Below are positions 26,015 to 34,439 of a stretch of 64,000 bases of DNA, piece by piece (positions within the stretch are counted from its first letter, which is position 1; each line of letters opens with the position of its first letter). The position numbers and the translations under genes are program-made. The notes below the pieces were generated by a model, which searched no databases, was not told where the DNA came from, and saw only the letters and a program-made list of their open reading frames with translations. This DNA comes from Bradyrhizobium sp. CCBAU 51765 (GTDB taxonomy: Bacteria; Pseudomonadota; Alphaproteobacteria; Rhizobiales; Xanthobacteraceae): positions 4,453,001 to 4,517,000 of the forward strand of contig NZ_CP030038.1 in NCBI RefSeq assembly GCF_015291725.1, read 5' to 3'.

Positions 26015-26889
26015 GAAGGACCACCTTCTTTGCCACGCGCCTTCGCTTCACCTTCCTCGTCGGCATCTTCGCTGTAGATGTAGGTGCCGAAATTCCAGCG
26101 GGCATTGCCGCCCTTGTCCTTGGCGAGCGCGCGGTTGGCCTCGCGGTTGGCGGTCTTCAGCGCGTCCATGGCGAGCTCGCGCGAGCGCGCTTCGAGCCGC
26201 CGCGCCAGCTTCGGCGAGATGTTGTTGTAGTGCACCGCGCGCTCGAGGAAGCGTGGCGCAGGCCCGGAGACGTTTTCCGCGGCGGCCGCGATATGGTCGT
26301 GCAGATTGCGGCCGAGATAATGCCATTTGCCGTCGTCCTCGCCGCTCGGCACGAAAGCGGCCTCGACCAACTCGATCTCGTCGGCCTCGTTGATGGTGAC
26401 GAGCTTGCGGTCGATCCACTCGTCGAGCACCGCGCGTGGCCGCACGTCCTTGGTAACCGAGGCGACCAGTTGCTCGAACGAGGGCGCATCGTCCTCCGCC
26501 GTGCGCGGCAAAGCGAGCGGCTCGCCCCGGGCATCGGTGAACTCGGGCGCGGCGAGCCAGCGCGCGATCACCGCGCTGGTCAGCGACACTGCTGCCGGCG
26601 CCTCGTGCACGGGCGCGCCGGCGCCGCGCAGCCGCGCCACTTCCTTGCGATGGATGCCGGTGAGCAAGCTGACCCGGCTGTCGGTCTGCTCCTTTCCTTC
26701 CAGCGCGAAATCGTGCTCGGCGACGTTGACGAACAGTTCGCGCAGCAGCTGCGCCAATGCCGGAAAAGTCATGCCGCTTCGGATGCAGAGCCGCACGAGC
26801 GGGCGCAGCAGCCGCGCCAGCGGCGCGTGCAGCTTCGCGGCGGCATTCGGCTGCGGCGCGCCTGCTTTGGACCCGGTCTTGGCATTCAT
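26011..26889 (-). CDS. DUF6502 family protein, possible regulator
   Basis: A 292-residue soluble protein of the DUF6502 family. The N-terminal part (LRPLVRLCIRSGMTFPALAQ, LREL, then SRVSLLTGIHRKEVARLR) looks like a winged-helix or HTH arrangement, and the middle has WLAAPEFTDARGEPL and YLGRNLHDHIAAAAENV. The C-terminus is acidic. The family has no firmly established function; a role in transcription is suggested by the HTH-like segment. It is the first gene of a two-gene operon with DUF5666. Two 17-base palindromes stand upstream and may be an autoregulatory site. Confidence 0.85.
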   Translation of the reverse strand: MNAKTGSKAGAPQPNAAAKLHAPLARLLRPLVRLCIRSGMTFPALAQLLRELFVNVAEHDFALEGKEQTDSRVSLLTGIHRKEVARLRGAGAPVHEAPAAVSLTSAVIARWLAAPEFTDARGEPLALPRTAEDDAPSFEQLVASVTKDVRPRAVLDEWIDRKLVTINEADEIELVEAAFVPSGEDDGKWHYLGRNLHDHIAAAAENVSGPAPRFLERAVHYNNISPKLARRLEARSRELAMDALKTANREANRALAKDKGGNARWNFGTYIYSEDADEEGEAKARGKEGGPS

Positions 26890-26913
26890 GTCTGAATTGT
26901 ACCAATGCTACAC

Positions 26914-26930
26914 GTGGGACACAATCCCAC
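26914..26930. promoter_or_regulatory. Operator-like palindrome 1 (GTGGGA-N5-TCCCAC)
   Basis: GTGGGA-CACAA-TCCCAC is a perfect 6-5-6 inverted repeat 25 bases upstream of the DUF6502 start. A second, related 17-mer lies at 26953-26969. The region is unusually A/T-rich for this chromosome. It could control DUF6502-DUF5666 leftwards and the small ORF plus polysaccharide genes rightwards. Confidence 0.55.
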
Positions 26931-26952
26931 ACTTTTTCGTGTTGCAATTGAC

Positions 26953-26969
26953 GTGGTAAATTTTCCCAC
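26953..26969. promoter_or_regulatory. Operator-like palindrome 2 (GTGGTA-N5-TTCCCAC type)
   Basis: GTGGTAAATTTTCCCAC shares the GTGG-A outer half and the TCCCAC-like half with palindrome 1 at 26914. The two start 39 bases apart. This copy lies 46 bases before the 53-codon ORF at 27015 and 64 bases before the DUF6502 start, so it sits centrally in the divergent promoter region. Confidence 0.5.
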
Positions 26970-27014
26970 ATATACGCGATACCACTGAGGGCGCGACATA
27001 GAGGGACTTTACCC

Positions 27015-27176
27015 ATGGCTGACCGCTTGGTCCGCATTTCCAGTTCACCGCGTGCTGTGCCGGCTCCCGACCGGGGACACGGTACGATCGAGCCGATGCT
27101 GCCGGCGCTGATGCGCAGCGTCATCTTCATCTCGATGCTGGCCGCACCGTTCCTCGCCGCGCTTCTCGCAGGCTGA
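27015..27176 (+). CDS. Small membrane-anchored ORF, 53 residues
   Basis: MADRLVRISSSPRAV, a polar stretch to about residue 28, then a hydrophobic C-terminal helix (SVIFISMLAAPFLAALLAG). A GAGGG ribosome-like site is ten bases before the ATG. The stop is eight bases upstream of the glycosyltransferase-permease gene, so it is probably co-transcribed and may be coupled to it. I know no family for it. It could be a leader peptide or a small accessory subunit of the export machinery. Confidence 0.5.
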   Translation: MADRLVRISSSPRAVPAPDRGHGTIEPMLPALMRSVIFISMLAAPFLAALLAG

Positions 27177-27184
27177 CCGCCATC

Positions 27185-29113
27185 ATGCATCACACCAGCG
27201 ACAGCCCGCCCCGCCCGTCGGTGCTGCACATCTTCAAGGTATATTATCCCGACCTGTTCGGCGGCACGCTCACGGTGATCCGTGACATCTGCGCGAGCCT
27301 GAAGGATGCCTTCGCCTCCGCCGTGCTGGTCTGCTCGCAATCGGCCGAACGGCGCGAGATCGTCGTCAACGACGTCCCGGTCGAGCGCGTGCGCTCGTTC
27401 GGCAACATCCTGTCGCTGCCGGCCGCCCCGACCTATCCCTGGCGTCTGTGGCGCAGGATCGCCGAGCACGATCTGCTCGCGCTCCATGCCCCCTTCCCTC
27501 TCGCCGACCTCGTCTTCGCCTTCGGAATCGGCGCCAGGCGCCCACTGGTGGTGCACTGGCACGCCGACATCGTCACTCATGCCGGCCTGCGCTGGCTCGT
27601 CGAACCTTTGATGCGGCGAACGCTGCACCGCTCCAAGGCGATCATCGTCTCGGACCAGGCGCTGGTCGACAACACGCCGCTGCTGCGCGAATTCGAGGAC
27701 AAATGCCACGTCGTGCCGTTCGGCATCGACACCACAAACTACGACGGGCCGAAGATCGATCCGCACCATGTCAACGATCGCGGCCGGCTCGTGCTGGCCT
27801 GCGGCCGGCTCGTGCCCTACAAGGGTTTCGACGTGCTGGTCCGCGCTGCAGCCGCGCACGATTTCGAGGTCTGGATCATCGGCGAGGGCATCGAGCGGCC
27901 GCGGCTCGAGCAGTTGATCCAGGAGCTCGGCCTTCATGACCGCGTCCGCCTGCTCGGCTCGGTCAACGATTGCGAACGCATCAAGCTGATGCGTCTCGCC
28001 GACGTCTTCGTGCTGCCGTCGGTGACCAATGCCGAGACCTTCGGCCTCGTCCAGCTCGAGGCCATGGCCGCCGGCCGCCCGGTCGTGAATACGGCGCTCG
28101 ATACCGCGGTGCCGCGTGTCGCCCGCCACGGCATGGAGGCGATCACCGTGCCGCCCGGCGACGTCGCGAAGCTGGGTGAGGCTATCGATATGCTGATCCG
28201 CGATCCCGAGCGACGCCGTCGCATGGGGCTAGCAGCGCGCACGCGCGCCCTCACCCGCTACTCGACCACGGCCTTCAGGCAAGGCATGGAGACCGTCTAC
28301 CGCGATGCCGTTGCCGTACCAAGCAAGGAACGATCCGCAACCGCGGAGCCACTTCAAGCGACCGCCTGGCTGGACTGCGTTCGGATCGCGGCGGCACTGG
28401 CCTGGTCGGACATGCGCCACCGTTACGTGCGTTCGTTGCTCGGTCCGTTCTGGATGTCGCTCCAGATGGCGATCGTGGTGGCGGTGCTGGGCTCGGTGAT
28501 CGGCCAGATGTCGAACGACGACATGCTGTCGCGCCTGCCCATGCTGGCGCTGTCGATGACGGCCTGGACTTTCCTCAACAGCGTGGTGCTCGACGCCACC
28601 ACGGCGCTCCAGAACTCCGCGAGCCTGATCCGCGACCGGGCGCTGCCGCCCGTCATCTTCCTGCTGCAATGCACGTTCCGCCAGGCGCTGTTCGCGCTCC
28701 ATAACGCCAGCGTACCACTCGTCCTATGGCTCATTCTGTCCCGCCACGAGCTCTCCCACGCGCCGGCGGCGCTGCCGGGCCTCCTGGTGTTCGTGGTCTG
28801 CACCTTCGCCTTGAGCCTCGTTCTCGGTGCGATGGCAACACGCTATCGCGACCTCAAACCAATCATCGAGTCCACGTTGATGCTCGCCTTCCTCGCCTCG
28901 CCCATCATCTGGTCGTCGGAGATGATCAACCACCGCTCGACGGTGATGCGGATCAATCCACTCACGCATCTGTTCGCGGTGTGGCGCGAGCCACTGGCCG
29001 GCGGCCATGTCGACCCCGTCAGCATCGTCTATGTCCTCGTCGCGCTGACGCTCCTGATCGTTGCGAGCGTGCTGACGCTGCTCCACCTGCGCAGAGCCGC
29101 GTTCTGGATCTGA
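27185..29113 (+). CDS. Fusion: GT4 glycosyltransferase + ABC-2 polysaccharide export permease
   Basis: One 642-codon frame carries two normally separate proteins. Residues 1 to about 375 are a GT-B glycosyltransferase of the GT4 type: HIFKVYYPDLFGGTLTVIRD, VVPFGIDTTNY, ACGRLVPYKGFDVLVRA, and the EX7E motif in NAETFGLVQLEAMAAGRPVV. After a short linker (about 376-394), residues 395-642 are a Wzm/KpsM-like ABC-2 permease with about six helices: WSDMRHRYVRSLLGPFWMS, LIRDRALPPVIFLLQ, SPIIWSSEMI and NPLTHLFAVWREPLAGG. The matching ATPase begins three bases after the stop. The fusion would couple sugar addition with export of a lipid-linked glycan. No stop or frameshift separates the parts. Confidence 0.9.
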   Translation: MHHTSDSPPRPSVLHIFKVYYPDLFGGTLTVIRDICASLKDAFASAVLVCSQSAERREIVVNDVPVERVRSFGNILSLPAAPTYPWRLWRRIAEHDLLALHAPFPLADLVFAFGIGARRPLVVHWHADIVTHAGLRWLVEPLMRRTLHRSKAIIVSDQALVDNTPLLREFEDKCHVVPFGIDTTNYDGPKIDPHHVNDRGRLVLACGRLVPYKGFDVLVRAAAAHDFEVWIIGEGIERPRLEQLIQELGLHDRVRLLGSVNDCERIKLMRLADVFVLPSVTNAETFGLVQLEAMAAGRPVVNTALDTAVPRVARHGMEAITVPPGDVAKLGEAIDMLIRDPERRRRMGLAARTRALTRYSTTAFRQGMETVYRDAVAVPSKERSATAEPLQATAWLDCVRIAAALAWSDMRHRYVRSLLGPFWMSLQMAIVVAVLGSVIGQMSNDDMLSRLPMLALSMTAWTFLNSVVLDATTALQNSASLIRDRALPPVIFLLQCTFRQALFALHNASVPLVLWLILSRHELSHAPAALPGLLVFVVCTFALSLVLGAMATRYRDLKPIIESTLMLAFLASPIIWSSEMINHRSTVMRINPLTHLFAVWREPLAGGHVDPVSIVYVLVALTLLIVASVLTLLHLRRAAFWI

Positions 29114-29116
29114 TGC

Positions 29117-29857
29117 ATGGTCTCGATCAGCTTGCGCAACGTCTGCCTCGACTATCCGGTCTATGGCGCCTACGACCATTCGCTGAAACGGCGGCTGCTC
29201 GGCCATCTCATCCGCGAGCCCGGCGAGATGCGGATCATCCGCGCCGTCGACGACGTCACCATCCAGGCTGAAGCCGGCGCCCGTATCGGACTTACCGGAG
29301 CCAACGGCTCCGGCAAGTCGACGCTGCTGCGGCTGATCGCCGGCGTCTATCCACCAAGTAGCGGCAGCGTCGCGATCCAGGGCAAAGTCGTGCCCCTGCT
29401 CGGCCTCAACGCCGGCGTCAACCTGGATTTCGTGGCCGAGGACAACATCGCGCTGCTGCTGCGGATCAGCGGCCGCAAGCCGACCCGCGGCGTGATCGAT
29501 GAGATCTGGGCCTTCACCGAGCTGGAGACGCGCATGCAGCGGCTGCCGCTGCGGATGTTCTCCTCGGGCATGCTGATGCGGGTCCTGTTTGCGACCGCCA
29601 CCGCCTTTCCGGCCGACATCCTCCTGCTCGACGAATGGCTCAGCGTGGTCGACGAGCACTTTGCCGAGAAGGCGCAGGCGCGGCTCCTCAAGCTCATGTC
29701 GCAGGCGGCGATCGTGATGATCGCCTCGCACGACCAGCCGCTGCTGCGCCGCACCTGCACCAGCATCATCAACCTCGATCACGGCCGCATCGCCTCGACC
29801 ATCACGGTCAGCCCGCCGGCCCCCGACGCCTTCGAGCTCCGCGAGAAACGCGCATGA
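29117..29857 (+). CDS. ABC transporter ATPase for polysaccharide export (Wzt/KpsT-like)
   Basis: A 246-residue nucleotide-binding subunit. Walker A is GANGSGKST, the signature is MFSSGMLMRVLFA (the SSGM form typical of Wzt/TagH ATPases, in place of LSGGQ), and Walker B is ILLLDEWLSVVDEHF, followed by the switch His in IASHDQPLL. The N-terminal stretch VSISLRNVCLDYPVYGA is also of that branch. There is no C-terminal carbohydrate-binding domain, so substrate recognition by such a domain, as in O9a Wzt, is absent. Its partner is the permease half of the preceding fusion, and its end overlaps the next glycosyltransferase by 4 bases. Confidence 0.94.
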   Translation: MVSISLRNVCLDYPVYGAYDHSLKRRLLGHLIREPGEMRIIRAVDDVTIQAEAGARIGLTGANGSGKSTLLRLIAGVYPPSSGSVAIQGKVVPLLGLNAGVNLDFVAEDNIALLLRISGRKPTRGVIDEIWAFTELETRMQRLPLRMFSSGMLMRVLFATATAFPADILLLDEWLSVVDEHFAEKAQARLLKLMSQAAIVMIASHDQPLLRRTCTSIINLDHGRIASTITVSPPAPDAFELREKRA

Positions 29858-31233
29858 AGCACAACATACTCGTCATCTCCGAGTCGCTCGGACAACCCAA
29901 TCACAGGCGCGGTATCTTCCACTTCACCCGGGAATTGGTACGTTCGCTCGCCTCGGAAGGCCACGAACTCACGCTGGTGGTGGAGACCACGAAGCGCTAC
30001 CGCAAGCTCTGCCGGCGCGAGCGGCGTACCAGGCTGTTCGCGGCGCAATCGCGCAACATCGAGCTGCTTGCGCTTTATCGCTACCTCGACGAAATCAACG
30101 TGAGCGGGCCATTGACGCTCAGCGGCACGCGCCGCAAACTTGATTGGCTCCGCCGCAGGGCCGGCCTGCTGCTGTCGCGGGACAACACCGTCTGCCTCCT
30201 GCGCGCGATCGGCCTGCTCGGCCGGCCCACGCGCCTGATCGAGAACCGGCCCGCCGCGCTCGAATACATTCCGCCGGACCTGAGGCACCTCGAGCTGTTC
30301 GGCGAGTTTCAGCTCGAGCCCGGCTTCTTCAACTATCAGGACGCATCGGCCTTCTTCCTGCTGCCTCCGCCGCGGATCGACGCGCGCGATTACGACTTGA
30401 TCGTCGTGGACACCCCGACACGGGTGGTGATCAGGCGCAAACCCGGCGCCAAGGTGATCTGCATCGTCCACGACCTGTTGCCGCTCACGGACCTCAAGCT
30501 CAGCGACATCGCCACGCGGCAGTTCCTGCCGCGAATCCGCACCAGCCTGCGCCAGGCCGACGAACTCGCCTTCGTTTCAAACTACAGCATGATGCGGTTC
30601 AGGGAACTGCTGCCGCAATTTGCGCACCTGCCGGCGCGGGTCGTGTATCCCCGCACCCGGTTCGACGCCCCGGATGTCCTGCACCTTCCAGCCCCGTCGG
30701 GGCGTCCGGGGCGGCCGAGCTTCGTCGTCATCGTCTCGAACGAGCCACGCAAGAACGTCGCCGCCGTCGTCCGCGCCTTCCGTAACGTTCCCCACGCCGA
30801 TCTCGTCGTGATCGGCTATACCGGCGAGATCAGCCGGATGCGCAACCTCCCGCCCAACGTCCGCTTCGCCGGCTATGTCGACGAGCACGAGAAGGCGGCG
30901 CTGATCGCGGAAGCGCACGGCCTGATCATGCCGAGCCTCGCCGAAGGTTTCGGCGTGCCGATCATCGAGGCGCTGGCTGCGAACACGCCGGTGCTGTGCT
31001 CCGACATCGCCGTCTTCCGCGAGGTCGCGGGCGAGCTCGCCGACTATTTCGACCCGTTCTCCACGGAGGCGATCGCCGCCTCCGTCACCCGCGTCCTGGC
31101 GCGGCAGGAAGAGTGCCGCGGCCGGATTCGGGCGCAGCGCCACGAGCTCGCCGAACGCTTTGGCTACGAGACCCAGGCCCGGGATTTCCTCAGACATGAG
31201 ACGCCCAGAGAAAGCCTGGTCGCAGCACAGTGA
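29854..31233 (+). CDS. GT4-family glycosyltransferase
   Basis: A 459-residue protein starting MKHNILVISESLGQPNHRRG. The N-terminal half binds the acceptor; the C-terminal GT-B half has VVIVSNEPRKNVAAVVRAF, NVRFAGYVDEHEKAALIAEA and the EX7E motif in PSLAEGFGVPIIEALAANTP, which bind the nucleotide sugar. It probably adds sugars to the glycan exported by the neighbouring ABC system. The ATG overlaps the stop of the ATPase gene (ATGA), and its own stop overlaps the next gene's GTG, so these genes are translated together. Confidence 0.92.
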   Translation: MKHNILVISESLGQPNHRRGIFHFTRELVRSLASEGHELTLVVETTKRYRKLCRRERRTRLFAAQSRNIELLALYRYLDEINVSGPLTLSGTRRKLDWLRRRAGLLLSRDNTVCLLRAIGLLGRPTRLIENRPAALEYIPPDLRHLELFGEFQLEPGFFNYQDASAFFLLPPPRIDARDYDLIVVDTPTRVVIRRKPGAKVICIVHDLLPLTDLKLSDIATRQFLPRIRTSLRQADELAFVSNYSMMRFRELLPQFAHLPARVVYPRTRFDAPDVLHLPAPSGRPGRPSFVVIVSNEPRKNVAAVVRAFRNVPHADLVVIGYTGEISRMRNLPPNVRFAGYVDEHEKAALIAEAHGLIMPSLAEGFGVPIIEALAANTPVLCSDIAVFREVAGELADYFDPFSTEAIAASVTRVLARQEECRGRIRAQRHELAERFGYETQARDFLRHETPRESLVAAQ

Positions 31234-32573
31234 GCATCAGCCGCATGCCCGCTGAGCAAGCCGTATCGCCCCGTCCGGCCAGCCCGCCAACCGTGCGCAA
31301 CCGGTCGCAGGCCCTGGGCCACTCCGACCGGCCGTTTCGTGCTGCCGACGTGTTCGTCATCCTGATCGCGGCATCGCTGCCCTGGTCGACCACCGCAACT
31401 TCGATCCTGGTCGGGTTCTGGCTGCTTGCGGTGACGCCGACCATCGCCTGGCGCGCCTATGCGCGCCAGCTTGCGCGGCCGGCGTTTGCCTTGCCCTTGG
31501 CGCTCCTGCTGCTCGCGCTTATTGGCACGCTGTGGTCAGAGGGTGCGTGGGCAGACCGGCTGCATGCGATCAAGCCGGTTGCAAAGCTCATGCTGATTCC
31601 GCCGCTGCTCTACCATTTCAGCCGGTCCGAGCGCGGCTTCCATGTCTGCATCGCCTTTCTCGCCTCCTGCGCGCTGCTTGCCGTGTTCTCCTGGATCGTG
31701 CTGCTCGATCCCGCCTGGAAGATCACCGCAACGGCGTCATCAGGCGTTCCCGTCAAGAACTACATCGACCAGAGCCAGGAGTTCACGCTCTGCGCCTCTG
31801 CGCTCGCGCTGCCTCTCTGGCGCGGCAGGCGCGCGGCGACAAGAGTCGTCTGCCTGGCCCTGATCCTGCTGTTCATCACCAACATGGTGTTCGTCGCCTC
31901 GGCCCGCACCGCCCTGCTCTGCATCGCGGTGCTGCTGGCGCTGTTCGCCTTGAGGCATTTGAGCCGGCGGGCGGCGCTGGTCCTGCTCGCAGGCACGGTC
32001 GCCGCAAGCCTGTTGGCCTGGACCACATCGTCCTATCTGCGCCAGCGCATCGACGACATCGCCGTCGAATACCGCCACGGCCACGAGGACATCAGCCGCG
32101 CCTCGACCGCGCAGCGGCTGACCTATTGGCGCAAGTCGCTCCATGCCTTTATCGAGGCGCCTCTGATCGGCCACGGCACCGGTTCGATCAAGCGCCAGTT
32201 CGAGCGCGCCGCCACCAGCGAAAGCGGACTCGATGCCGAGGTCGTGAGCAATCCGCACAACCAGACCCTCAACGTCGCGGTGCAGTGGGGCCTTCTGGGT
32301 GTCGTCCTGCTCTACGCCATGTGGATTGTGCATCTTCGCATGTTCGCGGGTGAAGGCTTCGCCGCCTGGATCGGCCTCGTGGTCGTCGTACAGAACATCG
32401 CGAGCTCGCTGCTCAATTCGCACCTGTTCGATTTTCATGAGGGCTGGATGTATGTGCTCGGCGTCGGCGTCGCCGGCGGCATGGTGCTGAAGGCCCAGGC
32501 CGGAGAAGCGACAGGGAGCCCGCGATTGCCGGCTTGGCTCGTCCGTCGATCACCAGCAGCGCGCTGCCGATGA
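31230..32573 (+). CDS. O-antigen ligase/polymerase-like membrane protein (Wzy_C)
   Basis: A 447-residue polytopic protein with about ten to eleven helices. The Wzy_C type core includes RLTYWRKSLHAFIEAPLIGHG, a large periplasmic loop, and SNPHNQTLNVAVQWGLLGVV, where the HNQ segment matches the conserved His of WaaL/Wzy ligases. Such proteins polymerise or ligate surface glycans in the periplasm, which fits the cluster. It starts with GTG at 31230, overlapping the previous stop; an ATG five codons later is an alternative. Its last 50 codons overlap the convergent EamA gene, and the tail SPRLPAWLVRRSPAARCR looks unconserved. Confidence 0.88.
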   Translation: MSISRMPAEQAVSPRPASPPTVRNRSQALGHSDRPFRAADVFVILIAASLPWSTTATSILVGFWLLAVTPTIAWRAYARQLARPAFALPLALLLLALIGTLWSEGAWADRLHAIKPVAKLMLIPPLLYHFSRSERGFHVCIAFLASCALLAVFSWIVLLDPAWKITATASSGVPVKNYIDQSQEFTLCASALALPLWRGRRAATRVVCLALILLFITNMVFVASARTALLCIAVLLALFALRHLSRRAALVLLAGTVAASLLAWTTSSYLRQRIDDIAVEYRHGHEDISRASTAQRLTYWRKSLHAFIEAPLIGHGTGSIKRQFERAATSESGLDAEVVSNPHNQTLNVAVQWGLLGVVLLYAMWIVHLRMFAGEGFAAWIGLVVVVQNIASSLLNSHLFDFHEGWMYVLGVGVAGGMVLKAQAGEATGSPRLPAWLVRRSPAARCR

Positions 32574-33420
32574 CGATCGCGCCCGCGATCTCGCGCATGG
32601 AGATCGGCTCATCCAGCACCAGCCACCCCAGCAGGATGGCGGTGACGGGAATGAGCAGCGTCACCAGCATGACATTGCTCGCGCCGGAGCGCCGCAGGAT
32701 CTGGAAGAAGACGATGTAGGCGAGCGCCGTCGACAGGCCGGCGAGGCCGAGCACCGCAAGCCATGTCGTGACGCTCGGCATAGGAAGGCGCCAGGGCTGC
32801 TCCACCGCACCGGCGATGATCGCCATCATCACGGTCGATGCGATCAATTGAAACGTCGCCGTTCCAAGAGGCGGAGAATCCTTCAGCAGCCGCCGCGCCG
32901 CCAGTGCCGCAAAGCCATAACTCAACGCGCCGCCAAGGCAGAGCAGGATGCCGAGCCCCTGCCCCGGCCTTGCCTCGATGCCCCATCCGCGCAGGATGAT
33001 CACGCCGAAGAGCCCCAGCGCCACGCCGGCCACGCGCCGCATCTGCAACGCTTCCTCACCAGCCACCGCCATCACGAGCACGGTGAACAGAGGCGTGGTC
33101 GCATTCAGGATCGAGGCCAGCCCGCTCGGAATGAAGGTCTGGCCGATCACGATCAGCGAGAACGGGATGGCGTTGTTGAGCAGCCCGATCGCGATGAACG
33201 GCCTCCAGCCAGTCGCTCCGATGGGAAAGCCGATGCCCTGCATGCGAAGCAGCGGCAGCAGAATAGCCGCGCCCAGCGCGACGCGCAGGAACACCAGCGT
33301 CAGCGGCGGCAATTCCCGCAAAGCCGCACCATTGAAGAAGAACGAACCGCCCCAGAGGATGGAGAGCACAGCGAGCAGCGACCAGTCTCTTGCGTCGATC
33401 CGGCTGTCGTTCGGGGGCAT
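32413..33420 (-). CDS. EamA/DMT-family permease
   Basis: A 335-residue protein with two EamA repeats, ten helices: LLAVLSILWGGSFFFNGAAL, FRVALGAAI-like helix 2, then a second repeat from GLGILLCLGGALSYGFAALA to VMLVTLLIPVTAILLGWLVL and LDEPISMREIAGAIVIGSAL. It is probably an exporter of amino acids or small metabolites. The conserved part ends near residue 290. The remaining 45 residues are Ser/Pro/Arg-rich (CRRRRRRRAH) and overlap the convergent ligase gene by 161 bases, so the annotated 3' end may come from a lost stop or a sequence error. Confidence 0.85.
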   Translation of the reverse strand: MPPNDSRIDARDWSLLAVLSILWGGSFFFNGAALRELPPLTLVFLRVALGAAILLPLLRMQGIGFPIGATGWRPFIAIGLLNNAIPFSLIVIGQTFIPSGLASILNATTPLFTVLVMAVAGEEALQMRRVAGVALGLFGVIILRGWGIEARPGQGLGILLCLGGALSYGFAALAARRLLKDSPPLGTATFQLIASTVMMAIIAGAVEQPWRLPMPSVTTWLAVLGLAGLSTALAYIVFFQILRRSGASNVMLVTLLIPVTAILLGWLVLDEPISMREIAGAIVIGSALLVIDGRAKPAIAGSLSLLRPGPSAPCRRRRRRRAHTSSPHENRTGAN

Positions 33421-33558
33421 CGCGTCTCACCTTGGCGGCCAAGTCTGCCCGCCTAGACCGGCGCGATCGACAGCGCCACCCGAATTCCGATGAACAGAGG
33501 TTCACAAGACCGACGCGCAAAAATGAACCAGACGGTCGAAACTGCCCGCGTCGAGCAG

Positions 33559-34437
33559 CTACGGCGTCTTCGGCCGCGACACCAGCTCGATCATCCGGCC
33601 TTCGTCATCGTCGGGCATCGCATCTTTCGCCTGCGCGTAGGCCTCGACCGCGGCGCGGGCGACCAGCGGCTTGTCGGCCAAGAGACTTTCGGCGAGCTTC
33701 ACGGCATAGGCGGCATCCTTGTGCCGCAGCGCCGCGGTGAAGGTCGCGCCGGAAAAATCGCGGGCGACCATGCGCCTGGAGTGACGCTGCACCTGGGGGC
33801 TCGCGGCGACGCCCGCCTGGATCGACTCCAGCACGAGGTTCATGTCGAGCCCGGCCTGTTCGGCGATCGCAAGTCCCTCGGCGAGACCGGCGATCTGGAT
33901 CGCGCCCATGAGATTGTTGATGAGCTTGTAGACCGTGCCGGAACCGACCGGGCCGAAATGGCGGATGGTCGAGCCGATTGGCGTCAGAAAAGGCCGCGCA
34001 CGCTCGAGATCGGCCGCATCGGCGCCGGCGAGCAGCGTCAGCTTCCCCGCCGCCGCCGCGTCCGGCAATCCCGTGACGGGGCAATCGATGTAGATCAGCC
34101 CGCGCGCGTTGAGCTCGCGGCCCATCTCGCGCGCATGGTCATGGGAAACGGTGGAGCATTCGATCGCGATGGTGCCGGCCTTCGCCGTCTTGGCCGCCCC
34201 CTTGGGCCCAAGCCAGACCGCGCGCGAGGCTTCGTCGTCGGCGACCATGGTCACGACCGCGGCGGAATCGATTGCCGCGTCCTCCGGCGAGGTCGCCCAA
34301 TGCGCGCCGCGCGCGATCAGGTCTTCCGCCTTGGCCTTGCTGCGATTCCACAGCGTCACCGTGAAGCCGGCATCGAGATAGCGGCCGGCCATGCCGTGAC
34401 CCATCCGCCCCAATCCGATGAAGGCGACACGGGGCAT
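33559..34437 (-). CDS. NAD(P)-dependent beta-hydroxyacid dehydrogenase
   Basis: A 292-residue member of the 3-hydroxyisobutyrate / 6-phosphogluconate dehydrogenase superfamily. The Rossmann start is VAFIGLGRMGHGMAGRYLDA, followed by TLWNRSKAKAEDL, then IDCPVTGLPDAAAAGKLTLL and the catalytic Lys in GSGTVYKLINNLMGAIQIAG. NRS after the second strand suggests NADP preference. Likely substrates include 2-hydroxy-3-oxopropionate, 3-hydroxyisobutyrate or succinic semialdehyde; these cannot be told apart here. It starts two bases after the prfB stop, so the two are probably co-transcribed. Confidence 0.9.
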   Translation of the reverse strand: MPRVAFIGLGRMGHGMAGRYLDAGFTVTLWNRSKAKAEDLIARGAHWATSPEDAAIDSAAVVTMVADDEASRAVWLGPKGAAKTAKAGTIAIECSTVSHDHAREMGRELNARGLIYIDCPVTGLPDAAAAGKLTLLAGADAADLERARPFLTPIGSTIRHFGPVGSGTVYKLINNLMGAIQIAGLAEGLAIAEQAGLDMNLVLESIQAGVAASPQVQRHSRRMVARDFSGATFTAALRHKDAAYAVKLAESLLADKPLVARAAVEAYAQAKDAMPDDDEGRMIELVSRPKTP

Positions 34438-34439
34438 GG

